From Nitrobacter winogradskyi Nb-255 (GTDB lineage Bacteria; Pseudomonadota; Alphaproteobacteria; Rhizobiales; Xanthobacteraceae), in assembly GCF_000012725.1 (NCBI RefSeq), contig NC_007406.1, forward strand, positions 248,001 to 312,000: 64,000 bases of DNA, given 5' to 3'. The notes beneath the pieces are model-generated. The model was not told the origin of the DNA. It was given only the letters and a program-made list of their open reading frames with translations, and made no database searches. The position numbers and the translations under genes are program-made. This document shows positions 38,133 to 46,514 of the stretch, in pieces; within the stretch, counting starts at the first letter, position 1; each line of letters opens with the position of its first letter.

Positions 38133-39032
38133 TCACGCGGCCTCTGCTGTCTGTGCGACGACAGGCTGCAATCCGGTGAGGAAGTCAGCGGCCCGCTGCG
38201 CGTGGCTCGCGGCGGTGAAGATCGCCCGCTTGTCGTCCTTCAGGACCTTGAGCCATCCGGCGATGTAGGGCGCGTGGTCGTCCCTGATCTGCGGGACAAG
38301 ATCGAGATCGGCGCACAGGAACGCCGCGCCAAGCTCGGCAACAAGCTCCTCCATCGCGTAACCCTGATCGCCAAAGCGCTTGCGCCCGAGATCGCGGTCA
38401 AGACGCTTTTCATGCCGCGTCCAGTGCGTGCATTCATGCGCAAGCGTTGCGTAGTAAGCAGCCGCATCGCGGAAGCTCTCAAACGGCGGCATCTGGATGT
38501 AATCGAGCGAGGGCACGTAATGAGCGCTGTTCCCGCCATGACGGATGTCGGCGCGGGTCGCGGCAAAGAAGCCTTCCGCCCGCGCGATGCGCTGCTCCGC
38601 GTTCAGACGCGGCGCGGTGCTTGCCGTGTAGTGCGCGGGCAAATCGTCAATCTGCTCGACATTGAAGACGGTGTAGCCCTTGAGGAACGGAATCTCGCGC
38701 TCGTGCGCTTGCCCGCTGTCATCCTGCTCGGTGCGGGTGATCTTGCTGGCAAAAACGACAAGCGCTCCCTTCTCGCCCTTGCGTACATGCGCGCCAAGCT
38801 CAAGCGCCTGCCGGAAGGTCATCCAGATCGGGGCGCTATAACCGCGCTCCATCGCGGTCGCCCACAGCATCACGATATTGATGCCGCTGTACGGCTTGCC
38901 GCAGGACCGCAGCGGCCTGCTGATCGGCCCCGCCACATGCCCTGCATTCCAAGGCTTGTGCCAAGGCCTGACGCCCTTCTCCAGCTCGGCCACGATCTGA
39001 TCCGTGATGCGAGTATAAACGTCTGATTTCAT
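38133..39032 (-). CDS. ardC: ArdC-like antirestriction protein with zinc metallopeptidase domain
   Basis: A 299-residue ArdC-type protein. The N-terminal ssDNA-binding domain has TDQIVAELEKGVRPWHKPWN and KPYSGINIVMLWATA; the C-terminal zincin domain has the HExxH site in ATLAHECTHWTRHEKRLD. ArdC proteins protect incoming plasmid DNA from host restriction during conjugation. It lies 87 bp upstream of the parB-like gene on the same strand. Together they mark this stretch as former plasmid or ICE DNA. The protein looks full-length. Confidence 0.9.
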   Translation of the reverse strand: MKSDVYTRITDQIVAELEKGVRPWHKPWNAGHVAGPISRPLRSCGKPYSGINIVMLWATAMERGYSAPIWMTFRQALELGAHVRKGEKGALVVFASKITRTEQDDSGQAHEREIPFLKGYTVFNVEQIDDLPAHYTASTAPRLNAEQRIARAEGFFAATRADIRHGGNSAHYVPSLDYIQMPPFESFRDAAAYYATLAHECTHWTRHEKRLDRDLGRKRFGDQGYAMEELVAELGAAFLCADLDLVPQIRDDHAPYIAGWLKVLKDDKRAIFTAASHAQRAADFLTGLQPVVAQTAEAA

Positions 39033-39465
39033 TGCTTCCTCCCTAGTCTAAAAAACGGTTGCGCATGCAACCGGACTAGGCCCGCGCCAATGAGCGGGGG
39101 GATCGCCGTCAAGACTGAAAATCAAAGGGTTGGGTGCGGGCCGGACCCCGGCGTTGAGCCGGGGGACTACACGGCCTTTGATTTTCACGCTTGCGCTCGG
39201 TCTTGACGGCGCGGGGGCCGCAGGCCCCCAAAAAACATCAAGACAAGTCAGAGCCGGAACGGCGCTGTCAGTGCGCTCTTGCGCGAGGGATCGAAGCCGG
39301 ATGGCCGTGACCCGGCGGCTTGTCCGTCGTAGCTTCAGCGAAGGCGGAAGACGGGGCGCGGTTCACGAGAGCCCGGTCCTGCGCCGCTTGGGCGGCGCAG
39401 GGCGCGTAAAGGTCCCGCACCTGATTCTGCTTCTGCCGTTCCCGATGTACGAAGGGGCTGAAACA
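39033..39465. promoter_or_regulatory. ardC upstream region with nested inverted repeats
   Basis: About 430 bp without a firm gene. CCGTCAAGAC and TGAAAATCAAAGG (39108-39130) are matched by CCTTTGATTTTCA (39175-39188) and GTCTTGACGG (39201-39210), a nested inverted repeat spanning about 100 bp. GGGGGCCGCAGGCCCCC follows at 39213-39230 with AAAAAA after it. A TTGCGCGAGGGATCGAAGCC element starts at 39279. This looks like a regulatory or replication-related region carried over from a plasmid. Confidence 0.55.
39279..39411 (+). repeat. Direct repeat / possible structured RNA, copy 1
   Basis: TTGCGCGAGGGATCGAAGCC, then GGATGGCCGTGACCCGGCGG, a longer inner arm with TCCGTCGTAGCTTCAGCGAA, and GGTTCACGAGAGCCCGGTCC. 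The same frame of conserved blocks recurs at 39826 with a shorter middle. Complementary arms suggest a folded RNA. Confidence 0.55.
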
Positions 39466-39795
39466 ATGAAGGAAGAGCGGAACAGAAAAAGCAGGCATGA
39501 GCCACGCGGGAAATTCGTGACCGGCGAGGACTACAAGAAAACCTGGGGCACGCCGCTCGGACAGGATTGCATCGACCTGCATGAGACGCTGGCCCGCTGG
39601 CTCGGCGAGCGGCTGGTCTTCCTTGCCGACCATACGACAACAGTGACGCCGGATGCGGCGGAGCCGTGGCATGAAGCCTTGCGCAGGAATGGCGAAGCGC
39701 TCTTGCGGTATGCGGCGGAATGGCCCGAGGGGGAAGGAGAGGCAAAGCGGTCGCTCGAATGGGTAGCGAGGAATCTCGAAAGCCTCTGGGACTGA
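39466..39795 (+). CDS. Small hypothetical protein
   Basis: A 109-residue frame from ATG 39466 (MKEERNRKSRHEPR). It has a basic N-terminus, then FVTGEDYKKTWGTPLGQDCI and a helical, Trp-containing C-terminus (RSLEWVARNLESLWD). I recognise no domain. Two copies of a repeat flank it (39279 and 39826), so it may be a cassette carried with them. It is plausible as a gene because its composition is protein-like and codon usage matches the surroundings. Confidence 0.55.
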   Translation: MKEERNRKSRHEPRGKFVTGEDYKKTWGTPLGQDCIDLHETLARWLGERLVFLADHTTTVTPDAAEPWHEALRRNGEALLRYAAEWPEGEGEAKRSLEWVARNLESLWD

Positions 39796-39825
39796 TCGCG
39801 CTCTTTCTCGGTTTCAGACTTATCT

Positions 39826-39905
39826 TGCGCGAGGGATGGAAGCCGGGTGGCCGGGACACAGCGGCCGGGTTCACGATAGCCCGGTCTGCCGAGCCACTGG
39901 CGCAG
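39826..39905 (+). repeat. Direct repeat / possible structured RNA, copy 2
   Basis: TTGCGCGAGGGATGGAAGCC, GGGTGGCCGGGACACAGCGG, then CCGGGTTCACGATAGCCCGG. Inner arms GGCCG/CGGCC and outer arms CCGGG/CCCGG can pair. It is the shorter partner of the element at 39279. Confidence 0.55.
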
Positions 39906-39959
39906 GCAGGCGCGGCCCTTTCTTAATGTAGATGGCGGCACAATATCTTGTATGTCGTA

Positions 39960-39978
39960 CATAACGTGGTACGTTATG
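39960..39978. promoter_or_regulatory. Perfect palindrome (candidate operator) before the TIR gene
   Basis: CATAACGT-GGT-ACGTTATG, perfect 8-bp arms, centred 30 bp upstream of the TIR gene start at 39999. The position fits an operator or a leader hairpin controlling that gene. Confidence 0.6.
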
Positions 39979-39998
39979 CGGTAGTTATAGGCAAAGGG

Positions 39999-41213
39999 AT
40001 GATATATTTCGAGATAAACGGAAAGAGAATAAAGCCCGGCGACTTCGGGGATGCTCTCATGCAGGCTGTCCTTAAGAGTCTCGAAGCGCAGATTAGGGAG
40101 AAGATCGGATCGATCCGCGACCCGGAAACCGGGGAGTTCCCGGTCGTTGTCATGCGAGGCGATAGCCTCGAAAACCTCAAAATGCATGTCGAGGGATCAC
40201 CGGAATTGATCGCGCTCGTTCGCGAGCGAATGGGCGATGGCGAGGAAGAAGAAACACCAGACGAGAATGCAATGCCCGAAGGCGCGCCGCGCGTTTTCCT
40301 GTCCTACACGTCTGACGACGCCGCCCTCGCCGAGCGCATTGCCACGGCATTGCAGGCAAACGGCATCGACACGTGGTGGGACAAATGGTGCATCACGACT
40401 GGTGACAGCCTGCGCCAGAAAATCGACGAGGGGCTGGGCGATTGCACCCATTTCCTCGTCTTGCTCACCCCGCAATCCGTCGGCAAGCCCTGGGTCAATC
40501 AGGAAATGGATGCGGGCCTTGTGCGCAAGCTGGGCAACAAATGCCGCTTCCTGCCGGTGCGCCACAAGCTGCCGCCGAAGGACTTGCCGCCCCTGCTTTC
40601 AGGCATGCATGCGCCGGAGATCAGTGCCGATGAAGACATCACACAGCTGATCAATGACATTCACGGGATCAGCCGCAAGCCGAGACTGGGTCCGGCTCCT
40701 CATGCAGTGGCGGCGGAAGCGGTCACGCAAACCGGCTGCTCTGCGGCGGCAAATACGATCGCCCGCTACTTCGTAGAAAACACCACGTATGGCCGCTTCG
40801 CCGATCCGATCATCGATGTAGAACCGCTGGCGGAGAAAACCGGGCTGACAATTGCCGATACGAAAGATGCGCTTTACGAGCTATCCGCCTTCTTCAAGGA
40901 CACGAAGATACATGCCCTCGTGAAGGCGTCGCTGTTCACGGAATTCGACCGGCACTGGAAGCCGTGGGACCCGCGTGAAGATGCCCTGAAACTGGCCGCC
41001 GATATCATGAATGATCCGAAGTTCCCGGCAGAGAGCAAAGCGATTGCGGAGCGCTACGGCTGGGAGCCGCGCAGGCTCAATCCGGCGGCGAACTATCTGT
41101 TTGAGCGCGGCCTGCTCGTTGACTACAAGGTCATCGGCGATCGCGAATTTGAGCTGCACCGCATCGTCGGCAAGGCGGATCAATTGCGCCGCTTCCTTAA
41201 AGGCAGGCAATAA
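39999..41213 (+). CDS. TIR-domain protein
   Basis: A 404-residue protein from ATG 39999 (MIYFEINGKRI) after AAAGGG; a longer frame to 39948 would run through the palindrome. Residues 1-80 form a small unnamed domain. Residues 98-225 are a TIR domain: VFLSYTSDDAALAERI, NGIDTWWDKW, and Glu169 in PWVNQEMDAG at the NADase catalytic position. The C-terminal 150 residues (about 255-404) look like a winged-helix region (LNPAANYLFERGLLVDYK). Bacterial TIR proteins often deplete NAD+ or make signals in antiphage defence. No Thoeris ThsA or CBASS gene is adjacent, so its trigger is unknown. Confidence 0.88.
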   Translation: MIYFEINGKRIKPGDFGDALMQAVLKSLEAQIREKIGSIRDPETGEFPVVVMRGDSLENLKMHVEGSPELIALVRERMGDGEEEETPDENAMPEGAPRVFLSYTSDDAALAERIATALQANGIDTWWDKWCITTGDSLRQKIDEGLGDCTHFLVLLTPQSVGKPWVNQEMDAGLVRKLGNKCRFLPVRHKLPPKDLPPLLSGMHAPEISADEDITQLINDIHGISRKPRLGPAPHAVAAEAVTQTGCSAAANTIARYFVENTTYGRFADPIIDVEPLAEKTGLTIADTKDALYELSAFFKDTKIHALVKASLFTEFDRHWKPWDPREDALKLAADIMNDPKFPAESKAIAERYGWEPRRLNPAANYLFERGLLVDYKVIGDREFELHRIVGKADQLRRFLKGRQ

Positions 41214-41259
41214 CGTGTCAGTACCTGGTCAACCAGCCCCAAACGGAAGTTCGCGCGCC

Positions 41260-42468
41260 CTACTCGCTCGATTCGCCCTTGAGTAACTTCTTCATCTGGT
41301 CGGCTGTGAGTCTCTGCTCGTATGGCTGGTGCATGGCATGCGCCGCAAGGCGTGCGGTTATCTCGTTGAAAATGGCTTCCTGGTGCGCGGGGTCTATTGG
41401 ATCGTTGTCGCTCTTGATTCCGTACTTCGCGCACACGTCATTGACTATCCGGGCGATCTCCGCCTGCTGCGACTCATCATGATGGTACTGCGCCATTGAA
41501 ATGAGCCGCTGACGCGCGCGTTCCAGCTCATAACCCTTGTCTGCCGCATCAAGCCACGCGAACGGTATGTTGACCGTATCGGCGATGGCATCGCTCCACG
41601 ATGTCGGGTCAAGCGGATTCGAAACCAGTCCGCTCTTGCACTCCGCCGGCCCACCCGCTTCGGCGAGAACGATCTGCCAGCTTATCGCATTATAAAGCGT
41701 GAAATGGCCGATCACACGGCCTGCTGAATCGGACCGGACATAGATGAGATTGAAAAACATCCCGTAGACCCGGATCAAGTCATCGACCCCGGGGACAGGC
41801 CGGGAATCAATCGTCACACGCTTTTCGTTGAACTCCTTGCTCCCTGTCAGCACAAAGGTGCGCGCTTCCTTGAACGCATCAGACTTGACGGCGTCATTGC
41901 CCACGAGTGTTGCGAGAAGAACGAGACACGACTTCGCGACGGAGCGGATGGCATCCTCTTTGCCAAACGAAATGTGGTGATGAACCTCACCGGGCCGCCG
42001 TTCAACGACAACTCCCGTTCCTCCTTCCATTTGCTTGACGAGTTCGTCCTCGGACATTCTGAGCCGGGCCGCAATATGAGGCAGAAACCGTCGAAGCTCC
42101 TCGGGAGTCTTTACGGTTATCGCCACCTCGGCGGTGCCGTCGGGCCGCTCAGTCACGGTAAACGGCGGGGTGACCAGTTCAGGCTGGCCGTCGTTTCGGA
42201 ACGTGACCTTTTCGGTTCCCGCCTGAACGTTGCGTAGCATCGGGGGCGGCTTGCCGGTGCCCGATTCTAGCTGGAGAAGATTGCGGATGATCTCGACTTG
42301 TTTGGCGAGTGCATCGTCGATCGTGCTCCCGAACCGATTGTTGCAATCCGAGCAGATGACGCGCCGCGTCGTCTTACGACCGCCAAGGGCATTGGGCAGA
42401 ATGTGCTCGGGTTTGGTGTCGGGTCCCAGCGCGTTGTCGCAGAAAATGCACAAGAGAGGGTTATCCAT
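41260..42468 (-). CDS. HNH endonuclease-like protein
   Basis: A 402-residue protein with an N-terminal zinc-bound HNH fold: CIFCDN, KPEHILPNALGGRKT and CSDCNNRFG supply two CxxC pairs, the His and the Asn. The remaining 340 residues are helical, with no domain I recognise. Full-length HNH proteins of this kind occur in defence islands and mobile elements. The gene is convergent with the TIR gene (46-bp gap) and 117 bp downstream of the DUF4365-type gene on the same strand, so it may be the last gene of that operon or have its own promoter. Confidence 0.82.
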   Translation of the reverse strand: MDNPLLCIFCDNALGPDTKPEHILPNALGGRKTTRRVICSDCNNRFGSTIDDALAKQVEIIRNLLQLESGTGKPPPMLRNVQAGTEKVTFRNDGQPELVTPPFTVTERPDGTAEVAITVKTPEELRRFLPHIAARLRMSEDELVKQMEGGTGVVVERRPGEVHHHISFGKEDAIRSVAKSCLVLLATLVGNDAVKSDAFKEARTFVLTGSKEFNEKRVTIDSRPVPGVDDLIRVYGMFFNLIYVRSDSAGRVIGHFTLYNAISWQIVLAEAGGPAECKSGLVSNPLDPTSWSDAIADTVNIPFAWLDAADKGYELERARQRLISMAQYHHDESQQAEIARIVNDVCAKYGIKSDNDPIDPAHQEAIFNEITARLAAHAMHQPYEQRLTADQMKKLLKGESSE

Positions 42469-42584
42469 GCTTTGATCCTGCGCTTCTTATCGCATCCTGA
42501 AAGGCACGGATTCGAGGAAATCGTGGAAAATACGAGAGCGGGACCATCTCAAAGAACCCCTCTTGCGCGACATGGCGGCCTCCT

Positions 42585-43475
42585 TCATCGGGCAGAGCAC
42601 CGGCAGCGACCAATCGCCCGTTCCTCCTCGTGAATCAGGGCCACCAGGGCACGCCCGCGCGATGTCAGCGGCGCAACGAAATGAGGCTGCATTTGCCGGT
42701 CGATCCAGTCGATCAGACAATCGGCGTAATCGATCTGCGCGAGGTTCTGCGCGACCAGGAGTTTGACGAAGCCGAATACAAAATTGTGCTCCGGCTCGCC
42801 CATGCCCATGCCGAACTCCGACTTTCGGACACTCAGGTTGTATTCGACGGCGTTGCAGACGGCGTCCATGCCGTAATAGATGCTTCGGCAAATATTTGTC
42901 AGGCCATGTACGAACAGATCGAAATGGGAGAGAGGAAACGTCCCTTCCCGGGACTCCGTCGCAAGAAGCCGCTTCAGAACGTCGTGAAGGTCCGGGATGA
43001 ACGGCTGGTCCTGAACGCCGGCATTCTCGAACAGCGTCATCGGGTCCGATTTTTGCAAGACATTTGTGCCTGGAATCTCGATATAGGCGCGCTCCTCTCT
43101 CGTGGGCGTCCGCAACGCCTGCCGCGCATCCGTCCAGTAGCTCAGGCTTGTCTCGGTGTTGTGAAGCACGAGCAGCACCGGTAACGGGAAGGCTTCCCAG
43201 TAATTCCGGTGTTTGGCTTCCGGGTAAAATTTCCAGCCGGCGGCAGTCTCATGCTGGAAGTAGGACGGCCCGGCCTTCACCTGAACGGCAACCGTGCGCC
43301 CTGTTGCCAACGCTTGCTCGTTCACGAATTCCAGTTGCCCGTCGATGCCGACATCGCCGGTCCCCGTCTCCCGCCATATCTGTTTCCTGTCGGCGGCGTA
43401 GCCCTGAACCGCAGCGATGCCCGCTCGCTCCTGAGCGTATGTGTTTCCCACCTTCGGTAAGTCCATAAATATCAT
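42585..43475 (-). CDS. DUF4365-type nuclease-like protein
   Basis: A 296-residue protein from ATG 43475, which overlaps the stop of the preceding gene (ATGA); the longer frame to 43577 is rejected. Near the N-terminus, GDVGIDGQLEF and TVAVQVKAGPSYF give Asp45 and Gln65-x-Lys67, the D...QxK pattern of DUF4365, a PD-(D/E)XK nuclease-like domain. The C-terminal 200 residues are helical with no known motif. It is the fourth coupled gene after AbiEi, AbiEii and the 477-residue protein. DNA or RNA cleavage is inferred from the fold pattern only. Confidence 0.75.
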   Translation of the reverse strand: MIFMDLPKVGNTYAQERAGIAAVQGYAADRKQIWRETGTGDVGIDGQLEFVNEQALATGRTVAVQVKAGPSYFQHETAAGWKFYPEAKHRNYWEAFPLPVLLVLHNTETSLSYWTDARQALRTPTREERAYIEIPGTNVLQKSDPMTLFENAGVQDQPFIPDLHDVLKRLLATESREGTFPLSHFDLFVHGLTNICRSIYYGMDAVCNAVEYNLSVRKSEFGMGMGEPEHNFVFGFVKLLVAQNLAQIDYADCLIDWIDRQMQPHFVAPLTSRGRALVALIHEEERAIGRCRCSAR

Positions 43476-44905
43476 CCCGCTTGTTTCGATTTCTCCTGCG
43501 TAATCCCGTCTTTCGGCGTTTCGATCTTCAGATGGGTCATTGAAGATAGAACCGAGCATTCCCAGTATGCCGAGCACATCAACTCGCCGTTTTCCTCGAA
43601 CCAGTGGGTCGCGCCGGGAATGAGGTCAAAGTCGATGGGGTGGGTTGCCATCGGATTGTGAAAGACTTCGAGTTCCTGGCACCATGCTTCACCACCCGGC
43701 CAGAGGCGCGCATACTCCTCGCTCAGCACGTCAAGGCGGAACGTCTTGGGCTCAAGCGCGCCGGGCGTGCGATCGAAGATCAGCCCCTCGCGGACCATCG
43801 ACAGGCCTTGCGGTCGCCAGCCCGCAAGCAAGCCCATGCGGTTGAATTTGCCGAGCGTCGCGGCATTGCTGAAGATCACGGCGGACAAGTGCGCCATGGC
43901 CGGGTCGCGGAACAGCCCTGCGGGGATGCTGTGGGAACCGCGCAGCTTTGCGACGGACTCCGCAAACGCGAACGGGCCTTCAGGTCCTTCGCCGACCTGC
44001 GCATGTATGCCGTAGAGATACGAAGGCAGCGCCTCCCTGCTCCATACCATTGAGCCGGGCGCATGGAAGTCGGCTATCGCAAACGCAAACGACTGCCCCG
44101 TGACGTGAGGCGCCTTATCATACTCGCGCTGTAGTTTGCTGCGCAGTGTCTTCGCGAACCGCTCCGCCGGTGCGCCAATCAGCCGTTCGGCGCGGTCATC
44201 GGGCGGCGGCGCCGGGGTTGTGAACCCCTGCGCATAGGGTTCTTCCGCATTGGCGGTGACAGCCTCAACCCAGCATGAATGCCCGTCCCGCTCCAGAAGG
44301 AAATCTGGAGATGGGAGTGGCTGAGTGACAGTGATGTCTTGCTCGCGGAACGCAGCAAACAAATAAAGTTCCCACAGGCGGGAATTGAAGTTGTTCGTCT
44401 GGAAATCGCCGGCGAAATTGTCGTCGGGCCGCGGCATGGCGAGATACAACTCGCCGATCGCCATCAGCGCCGGATAGTGAGTGCGCGTTCCTGTCAGGAG
44501 CTTGAAGTAATCGCCGGGCGTTCTCCCCGCCGTATCGAGCAGGAGGGGCCGCCGTTTTTCGCCGGGACGCAGCGGTTCGGGAGCCGAGAATTGCATATTG
44601 GCTGCGAGGTCGGCGAACGCCTCCTGCTCGCTGCCGATCATCTCCTTGCGGTGAGTGAGGACGAAACGGTGGTCGACCTGCCTGCGCAGAATCAAAGTAG
44701 CGAATGGCCCGGCGGGGGACAGTTGCAGAACCGCTCCGATACTGGAGTCTTTCCCGCTGCTCCAAGCGGAGCGGAATGACCAGGGGTGGAAGTTTGGCCC
44801 GCGCGGGAGCGACAGAGCGTAAAGGTCGAAGCACCGCTCGCTGAGCGGCAGCAACAAGCCGGCCGATTGCTCATTTTCGCGCGGACTTGTTTCCTTCTGC
44901 GTCAT
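43472..44905 (-). CDS. Unknown protein with a PD-(D/E)XK-like motif
   Basis: A 477-residue protein without a recognised family. A central segment carries Glu179 (SRLWELYLFAAF), the Pro-Asp pair 200-201 (PSPDFLLERDG) and Glu214 (CWVEAVTANA), spaced as in restriction-endonuclease-like folds, with Glu in place of the usual E-x-K lysine. N- and C-terminal regions are not assigned. Both ends are coupled: the start overlaps the AbiEii stop and the stop overlaps the DUF4365-type start, each by ATGA. This strongly suggests a fixed stoichiometry with its neighbours. Confidence 0.72.
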   Translation of the reverse strand: MTQKETSPRENEQSAGLLLPLSERCFDLYALSLPRGPNFHPWSFRSAWSSGKDSSIGAVLQLSPAGPFATLILRRQVDHRFVLTHRKEMIGSEQEAFADLAANMQFSAPEPLRPGEKRRPLLLDTAGRTPGDYFKLLTGTRTHYPALMAIGELYLAMPRPDDNFAGDFQTNNFNSRLWELYLFAAFREQDITVTQPLPSPDFLLERDGHSCWVEAVTANAEEPYAQGFTTPAPPPDDRAERLIGAPAERFAKTLRSKLQREYDKAPHVTGQSFAFAIADFHAPGSMVWSREALPSYLYGIHAQVGEGPEGPFAFAESVAKLRGSHSIPAGLFRDPAMAHLSAVIFSNAATLGKFNRMGLLAGWRPQGLSMVREGLIFDRTPGALEPKTFRLDVLSEEYARLWPGGEAWCQELEVFHNPMATHPIDFDLIPGATHWFEENGELMCSAYWECSVLSSMTHLKIETPKDGITQEKSKQAG

Positions 44906-45717
44906 GAGCGGTCATCCGATGGCGGCCCCGGCAGCCTGGCGATAAGGTTGCCTCCAACTGCCGCAGCAGCGGCTTCGATGTCCCACTCATGATCACCCGC
45001 CAGCAACGGGCCGATATCGGCGGTGAACTGGGGATCGCCCATCTTCTGAGCCATGTTGCGCTCGAACTGCGCGCGCGTGACTTGGTGCCCGCCGTGATCC
45101 ATGTAGGCGCCGAAGGCTTCAACGATGCGACCCGCGTCTACGCCGTCCACTTTGAGCGCGGTCTCAAGATCGAAGAGGTCGCGGCCCTTCCTGCGTTGGT
45201 AGAGGGCGCGGAGCTTGGTGGCGAGGAGCTCATCGAGTTCATAGGTCGGGATCTCGCAAGCTCCCTCGAACCAGCGCGAAGCAACACTGAACGGGATGCG
45301 CGTAAAGCCGTGCACGGCAAAGTGCTCCCGCGAATTGATTTCGACTTTCAGCCTCATGCCGATGGGCGGGTTGTCCTCCGACATGAACCGGTAGACGAAC
45401 GTTACGCGCCCCTCCGTCTGCTTCCAGCGGGGAGCGCCGAGCCACGGATCGAGCACTTCGCGCAACGCGGTCATGACGGGACCGGCGGGTTCGGCCCGCA
45501 TCTGAACAAGGTCGATGTCCTCCGAATATCGCGCGGCAGGCTTGAGGTAGAGCTTGTAAAGAGCTGTCCCGCCCCGGAAGGCCAGCGCCTGGGAAAGTAC
45601 CGGGTGCGAGAATATCTCGACCAGTGCCCGGCAGATCACGAGGTCCTGTTCGACCTGGATGTCCTGCACCCAAGGCGCCTGAGCGCGCCATTCGGTTATG
45701 TAGTCGCGAGGGATCAC
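44902..45717 (-). CDS. AbiEii/AbiGii-type nucleotidyltransferase toxin
   Basis: A 271-residue DNA polymerase-beta-like nucleotidyltransferase: FRGGTALYKLYL (residues 48-58) then RYSEDIDLVQM (63-73) with the catalytic Asp pair, and a Lys-rich segment ATKLRALYQRRKGRDLFDLE. AbiEii toxins in type IV abortive infection systems transfer nucleotides to tRNA acceptor ends or other targets and arrest growth. It is co-translated with the AbiEi gene upstream (4-bp overlap) and with the 477-residue protein downstream. Confidence 0.9.
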   Translation of the reverse strand: MIPRDYITEWRAQAPWVQDIQVEQDLVICRALVEIFSHPVLSQALAFRGGTALYKLYLKPAARYSEDIDLVQMRAEPAGPVMTALREVLDPWLGAPRWKQTEGRVTFVYRFMSEDNPPIGMRLKVEINSREHFAVHGFTRIPFSVASRWFEGACEIPTYELDELLATKLRALYQRRKGRDLFDLETALKVDGVDAGRIVEAFGAYMDHGGHQVTRAQFERNMAQKMGDPQFTADIGPLLAGDHEWDIEAAAAAVGGNLIARLPGPPSDDRS

Positions 45718-46514
45718 AGCTCGGCCTCCACGTCGGCGTTAATAGCGAGCTTCCAGACATCATCGCGCGCAGCGCCGTCGAGCGGCGCTGCAGGAAGCAG
45801 CGGCGCCGTTTGCCGGGCGTGAGTGCTGACGAACGATCTGAGAGCTTCAGTCCGGTCGGCGGCATCGACCTTGCCGAGCAAATATCCGAGTCGCTGCGCC
45901 CACGGGACCGGCGCACTTTGCGCCACGTCGGCGAGCTTTTCGGGATTCAGCTTCTCGGCGAGCTCACCGAGAACGGTCGCCACCTGATCGAGACCGCCGA
46001 TCTGCCCCTGATATCCGACCAGGTCGAATGCCGTCGCTTCCGGCGAGGAGACGAGAATCGTTCCGCGCGGCGTGTTAAAGCTCTGCACGGGAATCGCGGA
46101 GAGATTCTTGCGTACAAAAAAAGCGACCCGCACGGCGCCGCAGACGATCGTGCGCCGGGCCTTCGCCACCATCACCTGAAATTCCTGCGGGCGGTGATGG
46201 GCGGCGCCGTGGAACTGGGCCGCGGATAGCAGGCCCGTGTAGTAGGCGGCGCCCAGACGCTTCATGAGGTCGGGAATGAACTGTTCCGCCGGCAGGCACC
46301 GCAGAGACTGGTACTCCGGCGGGACGATCACATAGAAGCCGCGGGCCGGGGCCGCGATCAGGCCCCGCTTGCCAAGGCGGTTGAGGGCTAGCTTGGCCGC
46401 GTCGGCGCTAACCCCCAACGCCGCCTGCGCTTCTTTCGAGGAAAAAAGATAGCGCCCGCTCGCTGCGAGAGCGGTGATGTAGTCGCGGGCGTGAAGGCTC
46501 TTCTCTGATTTCAT
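45714..46514 (-). CDS. AbiEi-type antitoxin/transcriptional regulator
   Basis: A 266-residue AbiEi: N-terminal winged helix (FSSKEAQAALGVSADAAKLA and KRGLIAAPARGFYVI) followed by the AbiEi domain (YYTGLLSAAQFHGAAHHRPQ, VSSPEATAFDLVGYQ). AbiEi represses its own promoter and neutralises AbiEii. First gene of the minus-strand operon. The 110-bp region to its right also serves the divergent QueC-like operon, so it could regulate both. Confidence 0.88.
   Translation of the reverse strand: MKSEKSLHARDYITALAASGRYLFSSKEAQAALGVSADAAKLALNRLGKRGLIAAPARGFYVIVPPEYQSLRCLPAEQFIPDLMKRLGAAYYTGLLSAAQFHGAAHHRPQEFQVMVAKARRTIVCGAVRVAFFVRKNLSAIPVQSFNTPRGTILVSSPEATAFDLVGYQGQIGGLDQVATVLGELAEKLNPEKLADVAQSAPVPWAQRLGYLLGKVDAADRTEALRSFVSTHARQTAPLLPAAPLDGAARDDVWKLAINADVEAEL

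Noticed and set aside
39999-41213. Thoeris or CBASS system
   Set aside because: No ThsA-like (SIR2/SLOG) gene or CD-NTase is adjacent to the TIR gene.
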